A DNA stretch of 50,407 nucleotides, taken from positions 1 to 50,407 of the forward strand of contig NZ_WFLI01000042.1 of NCBI RefSeq assembly GCF_009208555.1. Direction: 5' to 3'. Below the pieces are notes generated by a model. The model made no database searches. It was not told where the DNA came from and was given only the letters and a program-made list of their open reading frames with translations. Shown piece after piece: positions 7,418-14,151 of this stretch. The stretch comes from Janthinobacterium violaceinigrum (GTDB lineage Bacteria; Pseudomonadota; Gammaproteobacteria; Burkholderiales; Burkholderiaceae_D). Every line of letters starts with the position of its first letter. The stretch's first letter is position 1. The translations under genes and the position numbers were made by a program.

Positions 7418-7993
7418 CTATTTCCCAGCCGCCTTCGCTTTTGAAATGACTGATTTTGCTTCGCTTAGAAAAGTACGAATCTTTTCAGCATCGGCAAGCT
7501 TGAGGTATGCCGAGGCCTTCCCAATTCGACCACTCGATACTGCAAGACTTATCTCTCCACCACTTCCGGAAAAAACGGTCATAGACAAGTCACCTTTCGT
7601 TTTGTATTGGGCTTCAAAGTTACCTAGTGTGGTGACGTTGCGTTCAATCTTACTGATGTAATCCAAGCCGCGAATAAGTGAGTCGATTTCATCCTCGTCG
7701 ATGAATGAAGTGTTTTCACGCTCAAGTCTCCCAGACTCCTTGACTTCGAATGAAACACCGTACTGGGCTGATTTAGGATTGCTTGCGTCCCGGAACTCTC
7801 GAACATCGATCGACACACGCCCCAGACCATTGACGACGCCTATAGTCGAGTAGCCTTTTACGATGACAATACCAGTCCGCGCTGAAAATGACTCTAGCTT
7901 CGTTGCTGGCTGTGCCTTGGTTGCATCAGCTGGGTCTTGTGCATTGACTAAGAGCGGAAAGACAAGAAGAGTGGCAGAAAGAAGATGACGCAT
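7418..7993 (-). CDS. Secreted hypothetical protein at the P2 S-V moron position
   Basis: The 191-residue product begins with a clear signal peptide (MRHLLSATLLVFPLLVNAQD, cleavage after NA). The mature part is soluble, with an Ile/Val-rich region, an acidic IDEDEIDSLIRGLDYI segment and a Lys-rich C-terminus. I do not recognise the family. TTGGAGC sits just before the ATG. It lies between S and V, where P2 carries the extra gene orf30, and is lower in GC than the phage genes around it, so it is probably a moron that is not part of the virion. It seems intact although the prophage is not. Confidence 0.65.
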   Translation of the reverse strand: MRHLLSATLLVFPLLVNAQDPADATKAQPATKLESFSARTGIVIVKGYSTIGVVNGLGRVSIDVREFRDASNPKSAQYGVSFEVKESGRLERENTSFIDEDEIDSLIRGLDYISKIERNVTTLGNFEAQYKTKGDLSMTVFSGSGGEISLAVSSGRIGKASAYLKLADAEKIRTFLSEAKSVISKAKAAGK

Positions 7994-8163
7994 TGTTGCT
8001 CCAAGTATGAATGGATTTAATGACGAATGGGAAAAGTAGAAAAATCTTGTTTAACTGAGCGCCGACTTGTATTCTGGCCCGTTATGGATACTAATCAGTG
8101 TATCTCGCACTCTAACTCATTTGGCAACTAATATCATTAAGAGTTGAATCACGATTCATTATT

Positions 8164-8619
8164 TTACGAACCGAGCAAGGATTCGCGGATCGATGTCCGA
8201 TCCGCGTTTCTCATTCCCAACAGCGGCCGCTCCGGGTACTTGTATATGTGCCCATTCTTTGACACGCGGTCTTGTTGGCCAAACTGATGCACCCGCGCCA
8301 CGCGCGCCACCCACCCAAAGAACCCGACCTCGATCTGGTCGCCGGTCGCCTTCACCTTCAAATGTTTGGCCGTACGAATCTTGGCGAACATCGCCGCCTT
8401 CTGCCGTTTAATGCGGCCATTCTTTTCCTTGAATTCCTTGCGCCGCTTGCGCGCGGGGTAGGCCGTGCCATCCGGTCCCTGCTGTGCCTTGATGCGCTGT
8501 GCCTGGCTGCGGCGCAGGTCGATGGCCACCTTGTGATTGATGGCGCGGCGCTGGGCCGGCTGCAGCTTGGCCAGCAGGGCGCCGGCCCAGGTTTCCAGCG
8601 CATGCAGGTCGTCGCTCAT
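8164..8619 (-). CDS. S: Tail completion protein, P2 gpS family
   Basis: The ATG at 8619 overlaps the gpR stop (ATGA), giving MSDDLHALETWAGALLAKLQ and 151 residues, the usual gpS size. The Gln/Arg-rich helix, PYxARKRR-like stretch (YPARKRRKEFKEKNGRIKRQ) and C-terminal HQFGQQDRV are family features. gpS and gpR are needed to finish the P2 tail tube. Orientation (minus) is opposite to what follows gpO in P2, because this block appears inverted. No lesion is visible. Confidence 0.85.
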   Translation of the reverse strand: MSDDLHALETWAGALLAKLQPAQRRAINHKVAIDLRRSQAQRIKAQQGPDGTAYPARKRRKEFKEKNGRIKRQKAAMFAKIRTAKHLKVKATGDQIEVGFFGWVARVARVHQFGQQDRVSKNGHIYKYPERPLLGMRNADRTSIRESLLGS

Positions 8620-9104
8620 GGCGTGGCCTCTGGTGTGCGCCATTCGGCCAATAGGGTCTCGCCGGCATATAGCTTCCAGAACTCGTCCGCATAGGCTGGC
8701 ATATGCTGTATCTCGGCCAGGTGCTTGATGTCGAGGCGGCCCGCCTCGCCGGTCTTGACGGCCACGCGTTCGGTCAGGTCCAGCTTGATGGAAATATCCA
8801 CCGTTTCATGGTTGTTGAAGTCCACCTCGAAGGCGATGCCGTGCTTGCGGGTTTCTTCGTTGGCCATCAGGTCGAGCTGGTGGACTTTCAGCCAGGCGAT
8901 CAGGGCCACCATGATGGCGTCGGCGTCGCCCGCGTAGTCGGTCACGATCAGGTTGAGCTTGAAGCGGTATTCGAAGGAGAGGGAGGCGGTGGCCGACGCC
9001 GCCACGTTGCCCTCGTCGGCGAAGACCAGCAGGCGGTCGGGGTCGCGCTGCAGGTCGGGGATGGCGGCGGCCAGGTGCTGGCGCAGGCTATTCGGTTTGT
9101 ACAT
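8616..9104 (-). CDS. R: Tail completion protein, P2 gpR family
   Basis: A 162-residue protein beginning MYKPNSLRQHLAAAIPDLQR and containing SFEYRFKLNLIVTDYAGDAD and a WLKVHQLDLM segment, all characteristic of P2 gpR. The start overlaps the end of Rz by 17 bases and the stop overlaps the start of S, so lysis and tail genes form one overlapping transcript, as in P2 (lysBC-R-S). It is probably intact. Confidence 0.88.
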   Translation of the reverse strand: MYKPNSLRQHLAAAIPDLQRDPDRLLVFADEGNVAASATASLSFEYRFKLNLIVTDYAGDADAIMVALIAWLKVHQLDLMANEETRKHGIAFEVDFNNHETVDISIKLDLTERVAVKTGEAGRLDIKHLAEIQHMPAYADEFWKLYAGETLLAEWRTPEATP

Positions 9105-9600
9105 GGTAGGTGTCTCGCACGGTATTGTAGGCGTTGATGCAGGCGTTCAGTTTCCGGATGGCGTCGTCGCCGTCGCCGGCAATGGCGTCAAGAGCTGCCG
9201 CAGTCGCTGGGTCAAGTTCGGCGCGCGCTTCAATCCGATGGCCTGCGGTAGTGGTGGGATCTGTAATTGCGGCGCACTGGCCGCTGGCGACGGGGATTGA
9301 CAGGCGCACAGCGCCGCTGCGCACGTCATCGTTAAAACGATCACGCTCTGTTTTCGCATGGGTTTGCTCCTGGGTGAAGTGGTCGGCGCGATGCGCCAGG
9401 GCAGCGCCGGCGGCGCGCTCCAGGGTGAGCACGCGTGTGGTGGCCCGGGCCAGCTCGGTGGCGGCGGTGGCTGTTTGGATAGTCGCCGCCCGCTGCAGCA
9501 CGGCGATGCTGGCGTCCTTGCGCCAGCCCTGCGCCGTCCAGCCCGCCAGGGCGCCGCACAGGAGAATGGCGACCAGCGGGCGCCAGGTGGTCGCGGTCAC
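9088..9600 (-). CDS. Rz-like inner-membrane spanin
   Basis: A GTG at 9600 overlaps the end of the endolysin reading frame (ATGTGA) and gives about 170 residues: VTATTWRPLVAILLCGALAG is a single N-terminal membrane anchor, followed by a long Ala/Thr/Arg-rich helical periplasmic region with coiled-coil character. The second spanin gene (Rz1) is nested inside it in another frame. The pair fuses inner and outer membranes at the last step of lysis. Because of a shift in the endolysin gene the Rz frame is also open all the way up to 10134; the internal GTG is the natural start. Confidence 0.75.
   Translation of the reverse strand: MTATTWRPLVAILLCGALAGWTAQGWRKDASIAVLQRAATIQTATAATELARATTRVLTLERAAGAALAHRADHFTQEQTHAKTERDRFNDDVRSGAVRLSIPVASGQCAAITDPTTTAGHRIEARAELDPATAAALDAIAGDGDDAIRKLNACINAYNTVRDTYHVQTE
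9147..9359 (-). CDS. Rz1-like outer-membrane spanin lipoprotein (nested gene)
   Basis: A 70-residue frame wholly inside the Rz gene, in a different phase. MRKQSVIVLTMTCAAALCAC is a lipoprotein signal peptide with the lipobox LCAC (acylated Cys20). The mature part is Pro-rich (PQLQIPPLPQA), as usual for Rz1. Nesting within Rz is the typical arrangement in lambda- and P2-like lysis cassettes. Confidence is good despite the small size because signal, proline content and position all agree. Confidence 0.8.
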   Translation of the reverse strand: MRKQSVIVLTMTCAAALCACQSPSPAASAPQLQIPPLPQAIGLKRAPNLTQRLRQLLTPLPATATTPSGN

Positions 9601-10134
9601 ATGGCCACCCGTTCCTTGATCCAGCCGCACAGAAAATGGCGCTGGCTCTTGTTGGCCTCGGTGATGTCCAGGTAGCGCGCCGCCTGCAGGCCATTCAAGG
9701 CGCGCAGCAGCACGGCGGCACCATGTCAGGAAGGTACTAAGGGCGCCCAGCGACTGCGCGCCCAGGCGGCCGTCGACGAACAGGGCGGGGTAGCGCGCGC
9801 CCGTGTCGTTGAAACCGTTCAGCCAGCGCTGCAGGAACTCGGCCGCGCGGTGTGGCCCCATGTTCACGCCCGTGTCGATCACTTCGGCGCCGATGCCGGC
9901 ATGGATGGCCAGCACTTGGTCGAACTTCGGTTCCGTGATGTAGCGCACCGTGTAGATGGCGCGTGCCAAGGCCTCGGGCAGGTCGCGCATCGGCCCCGTG
10001 TAGCCGTTAGCGCGCGCCACGGCCACAGTGATGCCGAAGTTGGTTTCGCCGCCTTTGTCGGCCGGGTCGTTCACGTAGCCGCCTTCGGCACGCAGGATGG
10101 CGTCGATGGTGCGCACGATCAGGGGATTTTCCAT
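9597..10134 (-). pseudogene. Phage endolysin (GH108 type), frameshifted
   Basis: The ATG at 10134 gives MENPLIVRTIDAILRAEGGY with the catalytic-type Glu17 in EGGYVNDPADKGGETNFGIT, the signature of glycoside hydrolase 108 lysozymes, and continues well to about 9723 (GALSTFL). There the frame is lost. The expected C-terminus (AAVLLRALNGLQAARYLDIT ... CGWIKERVAM) continues in the next frame and stops at 9597, just at the Rz start. A small deletion near 9715-9725 best explains this. A sequencing error is possible, but the rest of the prophage is also decayed. The shifted frame reads on into Rz. Confidence 0.8.
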
Positions 10135-10142
10135 GGTGGCCA

Positions 10143-10149
10143 GCCAATC
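10143..10149 (+). repeat. 7-bp inverted repeat at the right inversion breakpoint
   Basis: GCCAATC, the reverse complement of 6523-6529, lies between the endolysin start codon and the point where integrase homology begins. Confidence 0.4.
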
Positions 10150-10383
10150 CGTAAGACACTATGGACTGGCGTCCTGCAAAACGCTGGGGTGCGGTATCGC
10201 AACCCATATCAGACGCGGCATACCTATGCCAGCATGATGCTTTCAGCCGGTGAGCACCCTATGTGGGTTGCAAAACAGATGGGGCATGCGGACTGAACGA
10301 TGATTGCAAGGGTGTATGGAAGATGGATGCCGGATGCAGATCAGACTGCGGGTTCAAAAGCAGAAAGTGTTTTCGGCATTTAA
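10144..10383 (+). pseudogene. Phage tyrosine integrase, C-terminal fragment with nonsense codon
   Basis: The plus-strand frame reads PIRKTLWTGVLQNAGVRYRN, then YQTRHTYASMMLSAGEHPMW, VAKQMGHAD, stop, TMIARVYGRWMPDADQ and ends at 10383. It carries the integrase R-H-x-x (RHTYAS) and GHAD motifs and the active-site Tyr segment RVYGRW. A TGA at 10294-10296 replaces what is a Trp codon in relatives (TGG to TGA), so the tyrosine would not be made. The N-terminus and middle are missing; an N-terminal piece lies at 6530-6712 on the other strand. Confidence 0.85.
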
Positions 10384-10673
10384 CCAATTAGCCCTGTAGA
10401 TAGAGCTTCACTCATCATTGCCTATCTCGACTGATGTGTCGAAAACGCCCCACAGCACACCTGGCAATCATCCACTTCTCGGATACAGACGGCGCTCTGT
10501 TATGTACGACCAGTCAGTGATGGCGCCAGGGACGCCGCATCCGTTCAGACGATGCGCCTGCTTGGTCATAGTATTTATCACAACTATGGCCTCTTCGGCG
10601 TAATCTTAAGTTGGACAAATGCGCATTTGACAATGCGTAAGGTGCCACGCATGATATGGGTTTCACATCATAG
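10384..10673. other. Intergenic stretch beyond the dead integrase
   Basis: About 290 bases of lower-GC sequence with no convincing gene. It probably holds the promoter of the following membrane-protein gene. A GCGCATTTGACAATGCG dyad-like segment at about 10620-10637 (GCGCATT ... AATGCG) is the only structure I see. Confidence 0.3.
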
Positions 10674-11291
10674 TTGCCGAAAGTTATCTTGGAATTTACG
10701 AATATTAAATGGTTGCCAACCTTTGGCTGGTGGGCGATCAATATCCTTATCCCTGTGGCCAGTCCAGTATTCTTTCTTTGGGCTTTTGGATTTCCCCGCT
10801 CGACGGCGCCGCTAGCATCTAACAATGTAATCAAATCAATTGGTAAGGGAGAGCTCTTATGGGCTGTGATGGGCATGGCTGCTGCTACGTGCTCTGACCT
10901 CATCGCTCTTCTGGGCGTCTCAACTGTCGCAGTTGGGAAAGACTTTATATGGATCGCCTTCGGCCTTCACATCTTTTTGATTGTGATATCGGTGGTTGCC
11001 GTCGGTCTCAACTCCCTCGACCTTCCGGCAGGGTACACTCCTCCGAATCCCCATATTCCTGACAAACGCATTTTTGTTATGTCACTCGCAGCATTGATAC
11101 TTGTGAGCGTGACCTACTCCGCTACTCACGCAACGCTGACTGACCAAGAGGCAGCAAACGAAAAAATCAAAGTAGAAGCACAGAAGAAGACGGTAGCGGA
11201 CAAACAGGCTATAATTGATCGCATTGAAAAGTGTCTCGCTAACACTAACGCCAAAAGTGGCGGGAAAAATTGCTTAAAGGAAACAAAATGA
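10674..11291 (+). CDS. Hypothetical four-helix membrane protein, 205 aa
   Basis: I do not recognise this protein. From a TTG at 10674 it shows hydrophobic segments at about 19-39, 62-83, 92-112 and 133-150, then a charged helical tail of some 50 residues (AANEKIKVEAQKKTVADKQA) ending with two cysteines. The stop overlaps the ATG of a 44-residue membrane peptide (ATGA), so they are coupled. GC content is well below the chromosome. It sits in the terminal part of the island, near the attachment-site sequence, a usual place for cargo such as defence or superinfection-exclusion genes; that role is a guess. Confidence 0.6.
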   Translation: MPKVILEFTNIKWLPTFGWWAINILIPVASPVFFLWAFGFPRSTAPLASNNVIKSIGKGELLWAVMGMAAATCSDLIALLGVSTVAVGKDFIWIAFGLHIFLIVISVVAVGLNSLDLPAGYTPPNPHIPDKRIFVMSLAALILVSVTYSATHATLTDQEAANEKIKVEAQKKTVADKQAIIDRIEKCLANTNAKSGGKNCLKETK

Positions 11292-11422
11292 GCAGCTTAA
11301 TCGCAAAGTTAGAAACGGATGTAGCTATGCGCGTGCGCGCTGGAAAGATCCTTTCGGGCATGATGGGCGTCGTTTCTGTGGCCGCAGCATTGGTGGTTGC
11401 CTACCTTTCATGGGTTCTCTGA
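11288..11422 (+). CDS. Small membrane protein, 44 aa
   Basis: The ATG overlaps the preceding stop codon and an AAGGA motif lies 7 bases upstream. The peptide starts MSSLIAKLETDVAMRVRAGK, an amphipathic basic helix, followed by one hydrophobic helix (SGMMGVVSVAAALVVAYLSW) at the C-terminus. It is followed within 25 bases by a strong terminator, which marks the end of a two-gene unit. No family is recognised. Confidence 0.6.
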   Translation: MSSLIAKLETDVAMRVRAGKILSGMMGVVSVAAALVVAYLSWVL

Positions 11423-11446
11423 CACGCTATACATCGTGGTTCAACT

Positions 11447-11471
11447 AAAGCCGGGATTTCCCGGCTTTTTT
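11447..11471 (+). terminator. Rho-independent terminator
   Basis: AAGCCGGGA and TCCCGGCTT form a nine-pair stem with a tiny loop, followed by six T's. It closes the membrane-protein pair. Confidence 0.85.
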
Positions 11472-11714
11472 ACGTCCGTAGCGACGAACACAAATAGATG
11501 CAATACAGGCAACTTATTTTTCACTGAAAATGTCATGTATCGCGAGCTGCGCATAGCCGCACACCGGGCAATCTTAAAATTTTGGCATGATCTCTCAGCG
11601 TTACGGGCGCGTGATCGACGTATGGCCGAAACCGGCTACCGCAATTGGCAGGTTGATTGTCTGCATTTTGCCAGCAAAACCTTCAAGATGCCTAAAAATT
11701 CTCAGTTTACGGTA

Positions 11715-11739
11715 GGTTCGATTCCCGCCGTCTCCACCA
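11715..11739 (+). other. Candidate attachment site: 3' end of a tmRNA or tRNA gene
   Basis: The 25 bases from GGTTCGATTCCCGCC to TCTCCACCA have the form of a T-loop, acceptor strand and CCA of a tRNA-like 3' end, and differ by one base from the tmRNA 3' end as I recall it from Burkholderia (GCCTCCACCA against GTCTCCACCA here). The 5' half of the T-stem does not pair (A opposite C), and no anticodon arm or tag sequence precedes it. It is followed by a proper terminator. This is what a phage or island inserted in the 3' end of ssrA or a tRNA gene leaves at its distal end. The intact gene should lie left of the window. Confidence 0.55.
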
Positions 11740-11751
11740 CCGAATAAATAA

Positions 11752-11787
11752 AAAGGGCTTCCCTGTTTTGGCGGGGAGGCCCTTTTT
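11752..11787 (+). terminator. Rho-independent terminator behind the tRNA-like 3' end
   Basis: AAAGGGCTTCCC and GGGAGGCCCTTT pair over 12 bases (one G-U), followed by a T run. It presumably was the terminator of the original tmRNA/tRNA gene. Confidence 0.8.
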
Positions 11788-11937
11788 AATTTATTCCATG
11801 TATGCAGAACGCGGGCAGCGCACCCACATCCGGTACGGACGCGAGGATTTTGCTTGCAAGCGCAACCCTCTCCGATTCCTCTGACTAGGTTTTGCGCCGC
11901 AGGCGGTTTTTCCAAACGACAACATCAGCCGTTCAGG

Positions 11938-11967
11938 CCGTGTCCGAATGGCAGACCTGACCCTCGC
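11938..11967 (+). repeat. 30-nt inverted repeat, copy B (partner at 1388-1417)
   Basis: Exact reverse complement of 1388-1417 over 30 bases (core GTGTCCGAATGGCAGA). It lies just outside the tRNA-like attachment sequence, whereas copy A lies inside the island. Function unknown. Confidence 0.7.
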
Positions 11968-12033
11968 TAGGCTGACTGCAACATTAGGACCCAATGATAT
12001 AGTGGCGGAATGTATACACTGAAGAAAACCGCC

Positions 12034-12336
12034 ATGAAAAACGACACAACCGCTCGCCCGCAAACCACCCAGGCACCTGCAAGACTCAGCAAAGGGGACT
12101 TCGTCACCGCACTGCGCAAGCTGCTGCAAGAAGAAGAAAAGGCGGGCAAGACCAGCGTGGACGTACGCGCTGCGGCCCTGCACACTGACGTAGGCATTTA
12201 TCCCGCGCGCGGCCACTCGATGCCGACCTGTTGCACGGTGATGTATGAGGAGATGAAGCCGGGTGACGAGATACTGCTGACTCCCCCAGGCGGCAAAGGA
12301 CCTTCGCTGCTGGTACGGTATAAATTCCCGCGCTGA
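12034..12336 (+). CDS. Conserved small hypothetical protein, 100 aa
   Basis: Start at 12034 (MKNDTTARPQ); an upstream in-frame ATG at 12010 would add 8 residues. The N-terminal 30 residues are low in structure, then an amphipathic helix (SKGDFVTALRKLLQEEEKAG) leads into a compact C-terminal domain with IYPARGHSMPTCCTVMYEEM, GDEILLTPPGGKG and RYKF. I recall this C-terminal pattern from small stand-alone proteins in many bacteria but know no function. The paired cysteines, in the middle of the conserved block, are notable. It lies just outside the island end. Confidence 0.65.
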   Translation: MKNDTTARPQTTQAPARLSKGDFVTALRKLLQEEEKAGKTSVDVRAAALHTDVGIYPARGHSMPTCCTVMYEEMKPGDEILLTPPGGKGPSLLVRYKFPR

Positions 12337-12599
12337 GAATCGCGGTCTCAAGCTACAGGAGGCGATTCAGAGCGCTAATTGGCTCCGCCCAATCCCCCGA
12401 AGCAGCCCTTCATGGCTCCCGGCTGCAGCCTGGATAAAGGCTATCGTGAGCGAAACAAGGAGAATATCTCCTGCAGCCTCGATCGAGACGGGTACGTGTG
12501 CCACTTCGGTTTTAACCTGCGCAGCGGCAAAAGCATTGCGGGAGCGATTTGTCAGGTCGCCGCTCTCTGGCGCCGTCAAACAGCGCCAGCCTCTGCCTC
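12337..12599. other. Intergenic stretch with no clear gene
   Basis: Overlapping open frames exist on both strands (plus from 12412, minus from 12579), but neither has a good ribosome site or a recognisable family, so none is called. Confidence 0.35.
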
Positions 12600-12842
12600 C
12601 TACCGCCTGCTCAACGGCACATACTCGCCCGGCTGCCCCGCCGCTTCCAGCGCATCGGCAAATGCCAGCAAGAACTTGGCCGGGCCATGGTCGGACACCA
12701 GCAGGGAGGCGCCCTTGTGGCGCAGCAGTTTCAGGACTTCCTGCTGGTGTGCCTGGTATTCGCTGGAGTTACCGTAAAACGTTTGATACATCTCAAGGGT
12801 TTCCATGGCCTTGGCGGCCAGGATGAATTCGGGTTTGTCCAT
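12600..12842 (-). CDS. Hypothetical protein, 80 aa
   Basis: The ATG at 12842 follows a strong GAGGAGA ribosome site, which decides the start against a longer open frame. The product, beginning MDKPEFILAAKAMETLEMYQ, is soluble and helical with a SLLVSDHGPAKFLLAFADAL segment. No family is recognised. Two tandem copies of an 11-base sequence lie immediately upstream of its ribosome site, and it has no neighbour on the same strand. Confidence 0.65.
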   Translation of the reverse strand: MDKPEFILAAKAMETLEMYQTFYGNSSEYQAHQQEVLKLLRHKGASLLVSDHGPAKFLLAFADALEAAGQPGEYVPLSRR

Positions 12843-13147
12843 GATGTCTCCTCGTCGTTGGTGCTGCCAAAGTGCTGCCAAAACCACGAAAAATCCGGCA
12901 AGACATCCCGCCGGCACGGCGTTCCCATGCCGGTCGCACTGCCTTGCGGCAACCACATCCGTGCTTCCATCATACGCTTCAACCCGGCCATTGCGCCGTC
13001 CTGTCGTGCTTTTTTCCTGCCCTGCCGTCCCGCATTGCTTGCCGCACGTCCACCTCACATCGTGGCCAGCACGATTCCCCGCGTGCGCGCTAGCCACAGG
13101 ATTTCACGCATGGCATCATGCGCGCTCCCCATTCACCCTGGCGACAC
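12843..13147. other. Intergenic region between divergent hypothetical genes
   Basis: About 300 bases without a gene. The left end carries a tandem repeat (12861-12882); the remainder shows no clear promoter or structure. Confidence 0.4.
12861..12882 (+). repeat. Tandem 11-bp repeat (GTGCTGCCAAA x2)
   Basis: Two perfect copies lie side by side, 19 bases before the start of the 80-residue gene on the minus strand and just upstream of its ribosome site. It could be a regulator site or a simple slippage duplication. Confidence 0.6.
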
Positions 13148-13906
13148 ATGGACCAATATCACTTTCTGGTAGGCGAACTCAAGAAAAATACCCCCTTCAT
13201 TGCCGCCGCGGCCAGCGCCCAGCTGTTCGCCTGGTTCGCACACATCGGCGAACCCGTCGAGCGCTACGGCAACAAGCGCGGCAAGATCGTCAAGTACTCA
13301 CAGCGAAATTACGAGAAGATGCTGTTCGCGCCAGAGACCGACGGCATCGGACTGCTTTCGCCGCGTCTCGTGCCGCCCGACGAAGCTGACGAGGCCGTCA
13401 ACTGCGACGCGCAGGCCATGTATTCATCGGGCTCGGAGCTGGTTCTGTCCATACGCGCCAGCAAGCTTGCGCTGATGCCGTTGTTCGACGGTGCCCGGGC
13501 CATACCCGGCCTGTTTGAGCATTGCGAATATGTGTACTGCTACGCTGAAACGCAGGGCTATGGCACCGGCTACGCACTCGGCTACCGGCAGATCGATGAG
13601 GCCCATCCGATGACCTTTGGCACTCCTTGCCCCGCAAATAACTGGGCTGCCATCAAGCGGCGCGGGCTGCTAGATTCGCACCTGCGCGATGTATATCCCA
13701 TCAACGGTTTCACGCAAACCAGACTCGATGCGCTGCCGCCCGAGCGCCGGCAAGCGCTGCGCGACGCGATGCACGCGTATGGCCACTGCGAAGACCATGC
13801 CGGCTTGACCTTCTGGTACCTGCCTGCCGAAGAACTGGACGCCGCCCGCGCGGCACTGAACACCCACGCCATGCTGGGCGCCTATATCAACAACCGACAT
13901 CCATGA
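13148..13906 (+). CDS. Hypothetical protein, 252 aa
   Basis: Start at 13148 (MDQYHFLVGELKKNTPFIAA); an upstream in-frame ATG at 13118 is less likely. The protein is soluble, without signal peptide or membrane helix, and rich in aromatic residues (HCEYVYCYAETQGYGTGYAL). I do not recognise the family. Its stop overlaps the ATG of an 80-residue gene resembling an immunity protein, so the two form a coupled pair. Confidence 0.6.
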   Translation: MDQYHFLVGELKKNTPFIAAAASAQLFAWFAHIGEPVERYGNKRGKIVKYSQRNYEKMLFAPETDGIGLLSPRLVPPDEADEAVNCDAQAMYSSGSELVLSIRASKLALMPLFDGARAIPGLFEHCEYVYCYAETQGYGTGYALGYRQIDEAHPMTFGTPCPANNWAAIKRRGLLDSHLRDVYPINGFTQTRLDALPPERRQALRDAMHAYGHCEDHAGLTFWYLPAEELDAARAALNTHAMLGAYINNRHP

Positions 13907-14145
13907 GCACACATTTATCGTTGCACTGCTATCTGCAGGACGAGGCCGCCGAACGTCCCCTGCCCTGCTCCGACGTGACGATACAGGCCGACCCGGCCAC
14001 CCTGCGCGCCATCGCCCATTTTCTGCTGGCCAGCGCGGACACGTTTGAGCAGGCGCAAGACCGGGCCGGCATGCACGCGCACCTGCAGGATGCGTGGCCA
14101 GGCTGGCAAGACGACTTTCCCGACCTGGTGCTCGTGTCCACCTGA
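13903..14145 (+). CDS. Small Imm32-like protein, 80 aa
   Basis: It overlaps the preceding gene by ATGA. The sequence opens with a strand (HLSLHCYLQD), has DVTIQADPATLRAIAHFLLA, then a final strand with HLQDAWPGW and PDLVLV. The pattern strand, nucleotide-free loop, long helix, His-containing strand is reminiscent of immunity protein family 32, small proteins often beside toxins or unknown partners. The resemblance is weak and by eye. No toxin domain is recognisable in the neighbour. Confidence 0.45.
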   Translation: MSTHLSLHCYLQDEAAERPLPCSDVTIQADPATLRAIAHFLLASADTFEQAQDRAGMHAHLQDAWPGWQDDFPDLVLVST

Positions 14146-14151
14146 AACGTT

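Larger units (their letters stand above)
11472..12033. other. Island-end intergenic region
   Basis: About 560 bases without a recognised protein gene. It contains the tmRNA/tRNA-like 3' end (11715-11739), a terminator (11752-11787) and copy B of the 30-nt repeat (11938-11967). The sequence before 11715 does not fold into, or read as, the rest of a tRNA or tmRNA. Confidence 0.5.

Noticed and set aside
9088..10134. A 348-residue endolysin-Rz fusion protein
   Set aside because: The in-frame join arises from a frameshift in the endolysin gene; Rz has its own GTG overlapping the proper endolysin stop.
11580..11740. A complete tRNA or tmRNA gene
   Set aside because: Only the last 25 bases fit. 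The T-stem is broken and no acceptor, anticodon or tag sequence is found upstream.
12367..12777. Overlapping ORFs on both strands
   Set aside because: Neither has a good start region or a recognisable family, and they exclude each other.
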